In this document: positions 34,421 through 45,014 of the stretch, piece after piece
Layout of the letters: every line of letters starts with the position of its first letter
How positions within the stretch are numbered: the stretch's first letter is position 1
Assembly (NCBI GenBank): GCA_012064415.1
Contig: SSNU01000198.1
Coordinates: 35,933-99,932, forward strand
Source of the DNA: Gyrodactylus bullatarudis
Lineage: Eukaryota > Platyhelminthes > Monogenea > Gyrodactylidea > Gyrodactylidae
Direction of reading: 5' to 3'
DNA length: 64,000 bases
Notes under the pieces: generated by a model
Seen by the model: the letters and a program-made list of their open reading frames with translations, nothing else
Databases searched by the model: none
Told to the model about the DNA's origin: nothing
Made by a program: the position numbers and the translations under genes

Positions 34421-34758
34421 TCTTCTCACACCTAGATGTTAGAAATTCGGATAAGCAAGTGTCAATTCCATAAGAGAGTCGAATAATATTCAACTCACGG
34501 TGGCAGATGTAGACGCGTTTAGTCCTTATTAGGACTTGTCAGTACACCATAGCAAGGATTCGAACCCATGTCTTCAACGTTGTGAGGCAACGCTTCTAAC
34601 CACTAGGAGATGAACGGGGGTTCTGGCTATGGTGTACTGACGAGTCCTAATAAGGACTAAACGCGTCTACATCTGCCACCGTGAGTTGAATATTATTCGA
34701 CTCTCTTATGGAATTGACACTTGCTTATCCGAATTTCTAACATCTAGGTGTGAGAAGA
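34421..34758. repeat. Palindromic tRNA-derived repeat
   Basis: Two near-perfect 133-bp arms (34421-34553 and 34626-34758) enclose a 72-nt loop. On the minus strand the loop has an A box (CCTAGTGGTTAGAAG), an anticodon-like stem-loop with CTC, and a B box (GGTTCGAATCC), as in tRNA-Glu. The arms take the place of an extended acceptor stem. Confidence 0.8.
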
Positions 34759-34988
34759 CAATTTCCATCAAGTTAGAGTTCACATGGATATAGTAATTAC
34801 CAGTGACCACACTTGACTAGTAGGTTAATTGTCTAAAAACACTGTAATTTTCATATGGTGCTTATTTATGAATAATTTTTGATTAAAAAAAATTAATCTC
34901 AAAAATTATTCCATTTATTGAATTTCGAAAATTCGCAAAATTTCCATTTTATCAACGTTTCCTAAAATTTCAAAGGTTTCGTATCAAC

Positions 34989-35288
34989 ATGAGACAGATT
35001 ATTCAAACTCAAATTTTGTTCGTCCTTAGATTGAGTATAATGAAGTTTTTTGGTATTTTAGAAAGGCTGAATCTTACGCTATCTCTAGTTTCTCATCTTG
35101 CTCAGACTTTGGTCTTGAATCTAATGCTTCGCGGCTTCCAGAAGTACTTAAAAAATACCAAAATTAGTTTAAAATTTACTAATCAGAAAAAAATACTCAA
35201 TCTATCAATTGTAACTTGTAAAATGGTAAGATTTTGTTCAAATTCTAATCTTCTGAAAGATGATTGTGTGATTAATAGAAATCATTAG
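34989..35288 (+). repeat. Repeat fragment with open frame, not a gene
   Basis: The frame contains TTGCTCAGACTTTGG and CCAATGCTTCGCGG-like words that recur at about 61757-61800. The shared part is non-coding in the second copy, so this open frame is more likely a fragment of a dispersed repeat than a host gene. Confidence 0.5.
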
Positions 35289-35566
35289 TTAACTCTACTC
35301 AAATGATTCAAAATCAACACATGAGAGAAAGTCTTGTACAATATGCATGTCCAATTCACCTGTCATAATAATTTATATAATACTTAAAAGTATTTTTATC
35401 GATTCATATTGATCATATGAAAATATATTTCTACAATGCGTATTACTCTACTTTAAGTTGTCCAATGAGAATCTCTTATTATGCTGCATTATAATTTAAA
35501 TTTTATATACTAATTTTGAGTGATAATTTTAAATTCTATGTTCAACAGAGTGAAGAGGTTTTAATC

Positions 35567-38500
35567 ATGGGCCAAAAGTGTACAAGAACAGAATTTGAAT
35601 TTTCCTATGACGATGAGCCGCATCGGACAAGGAGAACTGAAATCCTCCAGAAATATCCTCAAATTAAAGATCTCATGGGTCCAGATCCAATGTTTAAATA
35701 TATTACCTTTGCCATGGTATTATTTCAGTTTGTTTCAATATATTTGATCTGTGAACTGGAGTGGAAGCTTGTCGTATTTCTTGCTTATTTCTTAGGAGGT
35801 ACAATCAATCATAGTCTATCTCTGGCTATTCACGAGGTCTCGCATAATTTAGCCTTTCCCATAAAGTATCAATGGCTGAATCGAGTCTATGGAATATTTC
35901 TTAATCTTCCTTTGGGTTAGTTATTGAATTATTGGTTTTTCTGTGAAATTTTTCTCATGATAATCTTGAGACTTGCATGTTTGACTATTGATTAATCTAT
36001 CAGAAATTGTTATGGAAACTATTCAATGTCTCTTCTTCAAGAAATTCAAAATCTATCACAATTGTTGACGCTTTCCATGATTCCATATGGAATTTTTCAT
36101 ATAATCTTATTTTTAACTTGATAATTGACAAAAATTTGGTTAAATCATAGAACAGTTGCCCCCTCTTATTTCTCTCTAAGTTTACTTTGAATCGTGCTGG
36201 TCTTTTTATTATCGATGACATGAAAACTCAACGCAAGGGATTCGTTCTCATTTCATCGATGTTTAAAAGCCCTTAGGCTGTTTGTCTTTCAGAATAATTA
36301 CTGCAAAACAAGAGGGGCAAATGTTCTGTAGACTAGCCGAAAATTTATTATCTGATCATAAAATAGATGTGTTTTAAAAATTGTCAATATTCATCAATTA
36401 GTAGATTTAAATTTAAAAAAATTGTTTTTAACCCTTTCGGTGCCGATGGACATATAAAGCTATTCTCGATGAATTTGGGAATTCATGATTTTTACAAAAA
36501 TCTCATTTTTTCATCAAGGTATCGAAAATTTTGAAAGATTTTTTGGTAACTGATTCAAAATGTACACTTTTACTGAATTGAGAAAAAAAAATTTGGAAAA
36601 AAGTTTTTTTTGGAAAATTTTAGAGAAATTTTAAAATTCGAGATGGCGCGATTTTTTAATTTTTTTAAACTTTGAGTTGAAAATTTTTGTTGATTTCAAG
36701 GTCTGAGAGGAATCAAACGTTATTTTTCAGGATCATCATTAGACAAAGAAAATATTTACTCTTATTCATTTTTTTGAAAAAACACACTATTTACGTGCGA
36801 AAGTCCACTTCCTATTTTTCGATCATTTTTACTGCTTGGAAAATGTTAAAATAGGGTGATCCAAGATCATTTCAAAATGACGGGTTTTTACAAAAAAATG
36901 AATAAGAGTAAATATTTTCTTTGTCTAATGATGATCCTGAAAAATAACGTTTGATTCCTCTCAGACCTTGAAATCAACAAAAATTTTCAACTCAAAGTTT
37001 AAAAAAATTAAAAAATCGCGCCATCTCGAATTTTAAAATTTCTCTAAAATTTTCCAAAAAAAACTTTTTTCCAAATTTTTTTTTCTCACTTCAGTAAAAG
37101 TGTACATTTTGAATCAGTTACCAAAAAATCTTTCAAAATTTTCGATACCTTGATGAAAAAATGAGATTTTTGTAAAAATCATGAATTCCCAAATTCATCG
37201 AGAATAGCTGTATGTCCATTTTTAAATTTTTAATAGAAAATTGAGTTACAGACTCACCCATGTTTTTTTCAAGGGGAAATCAAAATTTTAAGCTAGATAT
37301 CTATAATAGAGTAACTAAATTCATGAATTTAGATTATTGACGATAACTTGAAATCTTTTTCTAAACTTTATATACATTTATATTTACTCGTATTTTTGAA
37401 ATCAGTTAGATTTTTTCTCCTGAATAAAAAATTTTATTTATTTACTTTGTTTTTTTAAGGAATCCCAACATCGATTACCTTTAGAAAGTATCATCTTGAT
37501 CATCATAAATTTCTCGGGGACAAAAATATCGATGTTGATTTGCCGACAGAATTCGAAGGAAAATTCTTCACCAACACCTTTACCAAGTTGATATGGGTGA
37601 TATTACAGCCCCTATTTTATGCTGTACGGCCGTTAGTAATGAGACCAATGCCAGTTTCAAATTTAGAAGTAAGTTTTTAACTTTCTTTATCTTATCTAGA
37701 ATTTTTCGAAAAAATCAGCACGTATGATAAAAATACATTTTCCTGTTAGAAAAAATTTTGATATATGTTCCCCTTAACGTTTCTAACTATGGACCTCTAT
37801 TATTTAATAGACTTGCTCCAGTGATCTTAAGGCTTTCGGTGCCGATGGACATATATGTTCATTTTCCAATTTTTTTGAACCTTCATAACTCTACCAGTTT
37901 GATAGGTTTCTGGATCAATTAAAGTTTAAATTGAAGCCCACAATGTGAACTTGCATTAGTAATATTTTTGGCCAAATAACTTGGTATCTTCATAGCAAAA
38001 TTTTAGTTTTTATAAAAAATAAATCAAAGATTATACTATATTTATTTAGTAATTATTATTTTTATAGAAATATAAGTGATTTTTCTAACAAAAAAATAGC
38101 CACAGTTAGGAATAGAATACAGAGAAACAAAATAAAAATTGAGTATTGATTATTTTCATCTTTTAGATTGTTAACGTCGTTGTTCAGATCATTTTTGACA
38201 TAATCATCTACAATTATTTTGGTATGAAAGCAATCTTCTATATGGCTGGAGGGACACTGTTGGCTACTGGCCTGCATCCAGTGGCGGGCCATTTCATATC
38301 CGAGCATTACATGTTCAAAAAGGGTTATGAAACATATTCTTATTATGGGGCTTTGAATGCGATCACTTTCAATGTTGGCTATCACAATGAGCATCACGAC
38401 TTTCCATACATTCCCGGATCAAAATTGCCCCAAGTATGTCTAAAATTATCATTGGCCTGATATTCAACTTTGAGTTTTTGCGTCATCATAATAAATCCGT

Positions 38501-38667
38501 AGATATCAAAAGTAAATATTTTTCAGGTTCGTGAAATAGCCAAGGAATATTATGATAACCTACCCTGTCATAATTCATGGACCAAGGTTTTGTATGATTT
38601 CATAAGTGATCCTGAAATAGGACCATATTGCAGAATGAAAAGGAACAAGATCAAGTCCAGTGAATAG
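35567..38667 (+). CDS. DEGS1: Sphingolipid delta-4 desaturase
   Basis: Four exons: 35567-35915, 37460-37668, 38167-38433, 38527-38667; phases agree and give 321 residues (DEGS1 of vertebrates has 323). The enzyme converts dihydroceramide to ceramide in the ER membrane using three His-rich iron-binding boxes. All are seen: HEVSH, HLDHH and HNEHHDFP. The N terminus MGQKCTR gives a myristoylation-type glycine, as in the family. The hallmark [11 protein letters not shown] and [10 protein letters not shown] are present. The start at 35567 fits family alignment. Intron 1 contains a large fold-back element. AATAAA lies at 38704-38709. Confidence 0.97.
36432..36456 (+). mobile_element. Solo piggyBac-like terminal repeat
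   Basis: TTAA (36428-36431) followed by CCCTTTCGGTGCCG and GGACATATA, identical to the 5' end of the piggyBac element at 41057. The sequence then passes directly into the fold-back element 36457-37225. A similar end lies at 37827-37860 and an inverted one near 61606. Confidence 0.65.
36457..37225. repeat. Large fold-back element in DEGS intron 1
   Basis: Two arms of roughly 330-360 bp are near-perfect inverted copies. AGCTATTCTCGATGAATTTG on the left is mirrored by its complement near 37185-37210. AAGTGTACATTTTGAATCAG and its mate lie internally. It is inserted just inside a piggyBac-like terminal sequence. There is no coding. Confidence 0.85.
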
Positions 38668-38882
38668 AAAAAGATGTCATATGAACTTATTAAAAAAGAT
38701 TGAAATAAAAAACCTACATTTTATTATTTTTGTCGAGGAGAAGATCATATATATATTTTGTCTAATTCTTCATACACTTTTGGCATTTGAGTATCAATCA
38801 GTTTTACACTGAAATAATCACAAACTTCATTGATAAAACTTCATGATATCAGAATAGAAATGAAATCTTTAACTTTCAAGGG

Positions 38883-40652
38883 ATGAACTATGTATTTGCG
38901 TTAAAAATTTTCATGATTAACTTTTTATATGCTCATTTGTCTTGTTATCGAGTCATCTCTTGTGATTGTAAAGACGTCAACTATAAATTCAAGTTCAAGA
39001 AAGGTGCCAATTACTATTTCCTAGAATGTACAAATAAAACTCTTTGTTCTGAAACTAAAAAAGCGGATTATGTAGTTCTGACATTCTTCTATGGAAAAGT
39101 CCCCAAGACAGATTATATACTGCAATCACATGAGAAATATTACAATATAAACTTGTCCAAAAGGCTATATATCAAATATGCAAGTAGAAAAGAAATATTT
39201 ACCAAGACGATCGGGGATTGTGACTCTAAGGCTTCTTTTCCTGATAGAGGATTTAAATTTGATGAATGTACACTCACAAGTTTTATTGATTCATTGAGGA
39301 ATCGGATATCTTTTGATAATCACATTGAGTTCCTCTATCATTATAATGACTCAAGGTGCATTTTCTGTTATTCAGATCTCAGCAATTCGTGCAAGGATTT
39401 TCATGAAATAGGTTCATGCTGGAAAGATGTTGAAAAGAGTTTAACAAATCATGAAAATTCAACAGATATAAGAATAGAATCATTAGAGAATAGATCAATC
39501 GCTGATTGTTTGATAAAAAATGAAGAGGTGAAAAGGCTATCTTTCAGCCGAAAAGAAAGAATCGACCAAATTAGAGAGCTACTTGGCACCTTTTACAAGT
39601 ATGACTTTGAAATGAAGTTAGACCAATTTAGCCATTACAGGCAAATTAACTTTTACGCCAAGAATGAAGACATAATTGATGCTGAATATCTCCACTATTT
39701 AGAATTCGGTGATCTCCACTCGGAGAGTATATTCAGAGAATTACCAGAAAACGTGGAAATAATTTCTGTCATTGAAGTCAGAAGAGAGGAGGAATATCGA
39801 ATATCTATTTTCTACTCAAATGATCTTGGTGATAAACGAACTAGGGTAAGGATGATCCAAGAAAGGAACCAAAACCCGTTTATTAGAATCGTTAATGAGT
39901 ACAGAGATAAGATTGGTCTATCAATTCTGGAAGAAAGTCTCTTCTTAAAGTACTACCTCATTAGAAATATAAACAATGTTTTCCCAGCCCCTTCTCACAA
40001 GGCAAATTATCCCTTTCATTCAATAATCAATTACTTTTTTGTATCAACATCCCTTGTAAACATGACCCATGATAATTTTCTATTCGAGTTTAAACGATCC
40101 CTTTTCACAAAAACTAACTTGTTCTTCTTCACATGTGATGGAATTGAGAATTCAAGTGTTATTATACCCTGTTGGAAGGCTCTACAAGATGCGAAAGTTA
40201 ATGCAATTGCCTGTGAAATTGTCTACGGAAGTGATATCATTATCATGGGATGTTATCTCTCAATGACAGCTGATAAATCCTATTCGGTTTATAATCGAAT
40301 GAACAGTGATTATTTCAATATTCTTCGAAGATGTTACTTTTATACGAATTTAATCAGTCTTTCTCCAAAGTTAATTTTTAACAAAAATATATCCTTAGCC
40401 TCGATATCATGCGATAAGCTTAAATTTGCCACTCATGTACGAGAAAAAAAGTTGTACTTTAGCTACATTGATCGCTCAAAAAGTATTGCGGTCATGTTGG
40501 AAAATTTCTACTTTCACCTATACGACACTAGAATTTGTGGACTAACATGGTGTAGTCTAAAGAGACATTTATACAGGCTAGAATGGCAATACTTTAACTG
40601 TAAGATAAAGTTTTGCTTATCACATAATATTCTATTTTGTTTATTCATATAA
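38883..40652 (+). CDS. Secreted family member B, intronless (589 aa)
   Basis: A single open frame starting with a hydrophobic signal-like segment (MNYVFALKIFMINFLYAHLS), then a Cys-rich region (ISCDCKD; FLECTNKTLCS). The C-terminal third aligns with the proteins at 23077-24594 and 43240-44877: NEYRDKIGLSILEESLFLKY, a C..I..GSDIIIMGCYL pair, LYFSYIDRSKS, GLTWC and CLSHNILFCLFI. It is the most divergent and longest of the three. The ATG is 2 nt after an acceptor-like CTTTCAAG and 215 nt after the desaturase stop, so it could be co-transcribed with it. Function unknown. No membrane anchor is evident beyond the N-terminal segment. Confidence 0.88.
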   Translation: MNYVFALKIFMINFLYAHLSCYRVISCDCKDVNYKFKFKKGANYYFLECTNKTLCSETKKADYVVLTFFYGKVPKTDYILQSHEKYYNINLSKRLYIKYASRKEIFTKTIGDCDSKASFPDRGFKFDECTLTSFIDSLRNRISFDNHIEFLYHYNDSRCIFCYSDLSNSCKDFHEIGSCWKDVEKSLTNHENSTDIRIESLENRSIADCLIKNEEVKRLSFSRKERIDQIRELLGTFYKYDFEMKLDQFSHYRQINFYAKNEDIIDAEYLHYLEFGDLHSESIFRELPENVEIISVIEVRREEEYRISIFYSNDLGDKRTRVRMIQERNQNPFIRIVNEYRDKIGLSILEESLFLKYYLIRNINNVFPAPSHKANYPFHSIINYFFVSTSLVNMTHDNFLFEFKRSLFTKTNLFFFTCDGIENSSVIIPCWKALQDAKVNAIACEIVYGSDIIIMGCYLSMTADKSYSVYNRMNSDYFNILRRCYFYTNLISLSPKLIFNKNISLASISCDKLKFATHVREKKLYFSYIDRSKSIAVMLENFYFHLYDTRICGLTWCSLKRHLYRLEWQYFNCKIKFCLSHNILFCLFI

Positions 40653-41056
40653 GCTAATAAAATAATATTTTATCGTCTTTCAATTACAGTTTTTTTGTCT
40701 TTCAAATGATTAATGATTGTACAGAATAGCAATAAAAGTTAACACTTAACGAACTTTAATGAAATTTAGATTTGTTTGAAAGGAAAGACAAATTTGAGGA
40801 AAATGTGTAAACTTTTTAATTCATTCAATTTTTCAAAAATATATTGTCCATCAGTCATTTACTCGTGATCAGATTGAATCCATATTTTCGATTTGAACAC
40901 TAGAGAAAATATTGTAATTGAGAAATGAAGTTGCTTAAATAAACATCGAAAATTCAATGATAAGTCAATGAGTATTCAGATTCGTGGATGATTTCTTATA
41001 AAAATGAAGATTCATAAGAAAAACTCGTAAGTAAAATGATACTCAAATTAGACTAA

Positions 41057-42696
41057 CCCTTTCGGTGCCGATGGACATATATGTCCATCTATTTTAAACC
41101 TACATAATTTCGTTATTTTTCAATTTTTTACAAAGATTTTTTTTTCACTTAATCATGAACTTTTTAACATTCTAATGATGTGTTTTTTTAACTATGTTCC
41201 ATTTTTTTCTATTTCAAAATTGAAGATTTATTTAGAGAATTTTTTTTGATTTATTGAAAATTTTTTTTATAAGTTTTCCATGGGAAAAACAATGTTTTTC
41301 ATTTTATAATTTAGGTGACCAATAGAATTCAACCTTGACTTTATGATGAAGCTTTATTGGATTACGTAACTCGATGGTAGAAAGAGTTATTAACGTTCAA
41401 ACTACAGGACATATATGTCCAAACGGCACTTAAAGGTATGGATAGTGAAGCAACATATAAAGAATCAAGAAAGGGAGATTTTTGGCAAGTTGTCTTAATT
41501 CCAGATGCTGAAAACTCTGATGAAGAATTAGAAGAGATTGAAGACCAAATTGATTATTTATGCTCGGCTCTTCCCTTATTCAATGAAACTCCTCTACAGG
41601 AAACGGTCCAAACTGTACCGATTATCCAAAACATGAGAGATACAAGATTACATCCAAAAGTCAACATTACTTTCTCCCCAGATTAGATCAAACCGTTTGG
41701 GTCTTACTGGAAAATCTTTATTACAAGATAAAGATCTCAAGAAAAAAGGCAGAGGCAGCTACGATTTACTCTATTCGGAGTCTGAAAAACTTTACTTTCT
41801 AAGATGGTTTGACAACAAAGCTGTAACTTTCACTTCAACTTTTGCTGGTGCTGAGCCCATTTCAAATATTAAACGCTGGTGCTCCAAAAGCAGTAAAAGA
41901 ATAGATGTACCCTATCCCGAAATCGTATCAGTTTATAACAAGTCAATGGGTGGTGTTGATCTATTCGATTCTTTCATGTCTAGATACCAGCCAAACCACA
42001 GAGCAAAAAATTGGTAAGACTTTTTTTATTAACAATTATTATTTTAGGTACTTTGCTATATTCCAATGGGTTCTATTTGCATCAATCGTTAACTCTTGGC
42101 TGCTTTACAAAAGAAATAATGACAAGGAAGACTGTCTTGATTTACTGAACTTCCAACTAAATTTATCAGATGATTTAATCAAACAAGGCTTCGCAGAAAT
42201 GAAGAAGTTTAAAATTCCCGTATCTGAAGAAGAAGGATGTACCACTCGCTCAAGAAAAAGTCTTAGGAAAAGTAATGAATCAATGCTTCAATTGTCCTGT
42301 GAGTCAGTTGCTTCTATGAAACATCTCCCAGCCAGAGTTGAGAATCCCAATTCACGCAAAGGCTGTTCAATCTGCAAAAGAAAGATATCTACCTATTGTA
42401 TAACTTGTAACATGTTTTATTGTATTTCAAATGAAGAAAGCTGCTTTGTAATAGCTCACTCTTGAATAAATGCTGTTTATTCTGTATATTTTTGTTGATT
42501 TCATATAAAAATTAAACAGTTAAAAATTGTTACCCTTAAGGGCCGTTTGGACATATATGTCCATTAAAATATCTAGTGGAAGAAGTTGGAATTCAAAAAT
42601 TTCGTTTTTCTAAATTTTATCAAAAAAAAATTCTAAGAAACATGCAAAAAGAATTAGAAAGCTATCTTTATTGGTTTTCAAACGGCATCGAAAGGG
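41057..42696 (+). mobile_element. piggyBac-type transposon, internally deleted
   Basis: The ends CCCTTTCGGTGCCG and (inverted) CCCTTTCGATGCCG are flanked on both sides by CTAA in place of the usual TTAA. Subterminal inverted repeats carry the palindrome GGACATATATGTCC: 41072-41091, 41409-41432, and inverted at 42535-42561. The transposase inside lacks its central catalytic part. Confidence 0.88.
41438..42465 (+). pseudogene. piggyBac transposase remnant (N and C termini)
   Basis: 41438-41686 encodes an acidic N-terminal piece and ends in a stop at what looks like a deletion joint. 41697-42013 plus 42048-42465 encode the C-terminal part: SLLQDKD..KKGRGSYD, YNKSMGGVDLFD (with the third catalytic-region Asp), NWYFAIFQW and a terminal Cys-rich domain (CSICKRKISTYCITCNMFYC). 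A 34-nt GTAAG...TTTTAG intron (42014-42047) restores the NWYF motif. The first two catalytic Asp regions are absent, so it cannot be active. Confidence 0.82.
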
Positions 42697-42728
42697 CTAA
42701 GCTGAAATCATTTTGAACCTAAACCTAA

Positions 42729-43114
42729 TTGATATGAAGTTGGAAATCTATGAAAAAACCTCGAATATTTCATCAAAAAGTCGAATACATGTATGTATGT
42801 TTATTTTAAATCCTAGTCATTTTGCCCACTTTAACGATTTAAAGAAAAAAAATATTGTGATCTTGAAAATCAACTTTTGATCATTCTCTCACTTTGAAAT
42901 CAATAAAAAATTTCAGTTCAAAGTTCGAAAATATAGATTTTTGGAGCCAAACCGAAATTTGTAAAATGATCATATTTCTCATCAAAAAAATTTTTTCTTC
43001 AAATCGTAAAGGTGGGCAGCATGAGTAGGATTCCAAAAAATCTTTAACTATTTCGAATTTTTGATGAAAAATCGAGGTTTTTGTATAAATAATAGATTAC
43101 CAACTTCATATAAA
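42729..43114. repeat. Fold-back MITE, left flank of family member C
   Basis: Ends TTGATATGAAGTTGG and (inverted) CCAACTTCATATAA. Almost base-for-base the same as 45015-45404, for example CGAATACATGTATGTATG and GGTGGGCAGCATGAGTAGG, with few differences. No coding. Confidence 0.88.
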
Positions 43115-43239
43115 CCAACTGTATGCTTTTTCATGATATTTCAAGCTCATAATCAAAAATATCTTTCACCAAAATACTGGAAGCTATATTTTTTTATTTT
43201 GTCAAATTCAATGAATTTTCAAGTTTCATTCAAGTTTAA

Positions 43240-44877
43240 ATGTTGACCAAATCATTTTGCTTAATCTTACTCTATGGTTCAGAATTGCTCGTGATAAAAA
43301 CTCGACAGGAAACAATAGTGAAAACATGTCGTTGCTCTAAAGATGAAGATGATTTCACTTGTATGCAATACTCAAAATGTAGTAACATTGGACAAATGCA
43401 TGAAATAGAATCGGATGGGATATCAATTCAAGATTATGAGACAAATTCTGAAAGAATTCATTGTACTAAATTCAAGATAACCCTAGAAAAACTGATGGAA
43501 ATTTATAATGAATTTCTCAACATTGAACGAAGAAATAGGAAATTTAGAATAATCAGAACGTGTGATATCCTACCTATGGGTCATAATTATACAATCGGTA
43601 GAAAATTAATTTATTGTTCTATATTGCACTCTGCTAAAATGTACCTGAGAAATAGAACATCTGAGATACAAGTGAAAAGACTCGCCCTGAAGGATCTTGA
43701 ACATTCTCACTTGAATTTTGTCAACTGTTTCACATCCAGATATAGAATTCATTGTCAATACGTTGAAGAGAAAGCAACATGGTCCTATAACACCACCAAA
43801 GGGATACAAAGAATTGAAAAGTTTGTCTATTTAGCCCAAGATAGCAAGTGTCATCATAGACTGAAAATTTACGAAACAACAGATTATCTAAAACCTTTTA
43901 AGGCTATTGAATGTATCCTCTCGAGAAGTAAACCTTTAAAAATTGTCCATTACCAGGATGAAGAGACAGTATCACCAAGGAAATACCTCATCATTAACTT
44001 TGGCTATGCAATAAACTATTTTGAAAGTAAATTTCTCGACTGGCATCTGAACCAGGAAGTCGAAGCTCTAGAAGAGCTCACACACAACACTGAAGTAGTC
44101 CATGTTAAATTTGTTTCAAAAACTCAAGTTGTTATAGAATACATTGAAAGAGAGCATGACGCAATACTTGATTACATTAACATTTATAGGAGAAAACACT
44201 CCCGGTCGATAGTCGAGGAAAGTATCTTCCTCAAACACTTTGCAAAACTCAAATTTTCTACAGAAGACTCGATTAATACGACACCATATGAAGTATTGGA
44301 TTATTTCATAGTAAAATTCAATAATGAATCTGGTAAGGCTAATAGAAAGGAAGTATTCAAAGACTTGGTCTGTGAAAAAGAGTACTCACCTGGATGTAAC
44401 AGTCCCCTCAACGAGAATGGAAATTTAATCATTGGTTGTGACTTCAAGAGAGATCTTATTTATGGATGTTTCTTGGCTGGAAATCCATCGCTTGATGAAA
44501 GTAGCTATAACAAACTTGTCGGAGATTACTTAAACTTTTTACGCAGACGTCGGTATTCAAAGTCACTGATAATTATATCCCCAGAGATCAAATGGAAGCC
44601 CTTGATAAATCTTGACCCAATGACGTGTGAGAATTTCAAGTTCCTAGTTCTCATAAGAGGGAGATATTTAAAGTTTAATTTTATAGATTCTTCACAAAAT
44701 GAAATTGTCATGTTGGAGAATTTTTTCATCACCTTGTACAAAGCCATGAGTATGCTGTGTCAATTATCCTGGTGCAGGTTTATGGATAGTTTACACGATT
44801 TAAATTGGAACTTTTACAATTGTCAAATACGAAATTGTTTAAATAATCATGTACTCTCGTGTATAATATCGATTTAA
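43240..44877 (+). CDS. Secreted family member C, intronless (545 aa)
   Basis: A single open frame with a signal-like start (MLTKSFCLILLYGSELLVIK), then Cys-containing segments (KTCRCSKDEDDFTC). The C-terminal third is very close to member A (23077-24594): EYIEREHD, NIYRRKHSRSIVEESIFLKH (about residues 315-335), IIGCDFKRDLIYGCFLAGN (about 398-416), YLKFNFIDSS, MLCQLSWCRFM and NNHVLSCIISI. The NxYRxxH...ES helix followed by a GC...YGC pair is reminiscent of CAP/SCP proteins, a weak and unproven likeness. The ATG is 4 nt after an acceptor-like ATTCAAG. The gene lies between two nearly identical fold-back MITEs in the same orientation. Function unknown. Confidence 0.9.
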   Translation: MLTKSFCLILLYGSELLVIKTRQETIVKTCRCSKDEDDFTCMQYSKCSNIGQMHEIESDGISIQDYETNSERIHCTKFKITLEKLMEIYNEFLNIERRNRKFRIIRTCDILPMGHNYTIGRKLIYCSILHSAKMYLRNRTSEIQVKRLALKDLEHSHLNFVNCFTSRYRIHCQYVEEKATWSYNTTKGIQRIEKFVYLAQDSKCHHRLKIYETTDYLKPFKAIECILSRSKPLKIVHYQDEETVSPRKYLIINFGYAINYFESKFLDWHLNQEVEALEELTHNTEVVHVKFVSKTQVVIEYIEREHDAILDYINIYRRKHSRSIVEESIFLKHFAKLKFSTEDSINTTPYEVLDYFIVKFNNESGKANRKEVFKDLVCEKEYSPGCNSPLNENGNLIIGCDFKRDLIYGCFLAGNPSLDESSYNKLVGDYLNFLRRRRYSKSLIIISPEIKWKPLINLDPMTCENFKFLVLIRGRYLKFNFIDSSQNEIVMLENFFITLYKAMSMLCQLSWCRFMDSLHDLNWNFYNCQIRNCLNNHVLSCIISI

Positions 44878-45014
44878 TGAAAAATTTTCACCAGACTCAA
44901 ATTTTTGAGCACTCGGATAATTTCAGCTGTGAAAAGAAATCTTATTTTGTCATAGAATAGAAATTTTTTATTTGATTTATATCGAAGTGGGAAAGTACAT
45001 ACAAGTAAGGCTAG

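Larger units (their letters stand above)
32554..34422. repeat. Large inverted repeat, 198-bp arms
   Basis: The arms 32554-32751 and 34226-34422 are inverted copies (AGAAAATAATATCAACAAAG on the left, its complement ending at 34422). The left arm abuts a second inverted-repeat pair, 32750-32823 with 33272-33345. The spacing and relic coding inside suggest a decayed DNA transposon with a secondary insertion. Confidence 0.75.

Noticed and set aside
34554..34625. Functional tRNA-Glu gene
   Set aside because: The T stem is poor, and the sequence forms the tip of a 133-bp palindrome instead of having a 7-bp acceptor stem.
38062..38397. 111-codon minus-strand frame with hydrophobic end
   Set aside because: Overlaps the desaturase exon 38167-38433 in antisense.
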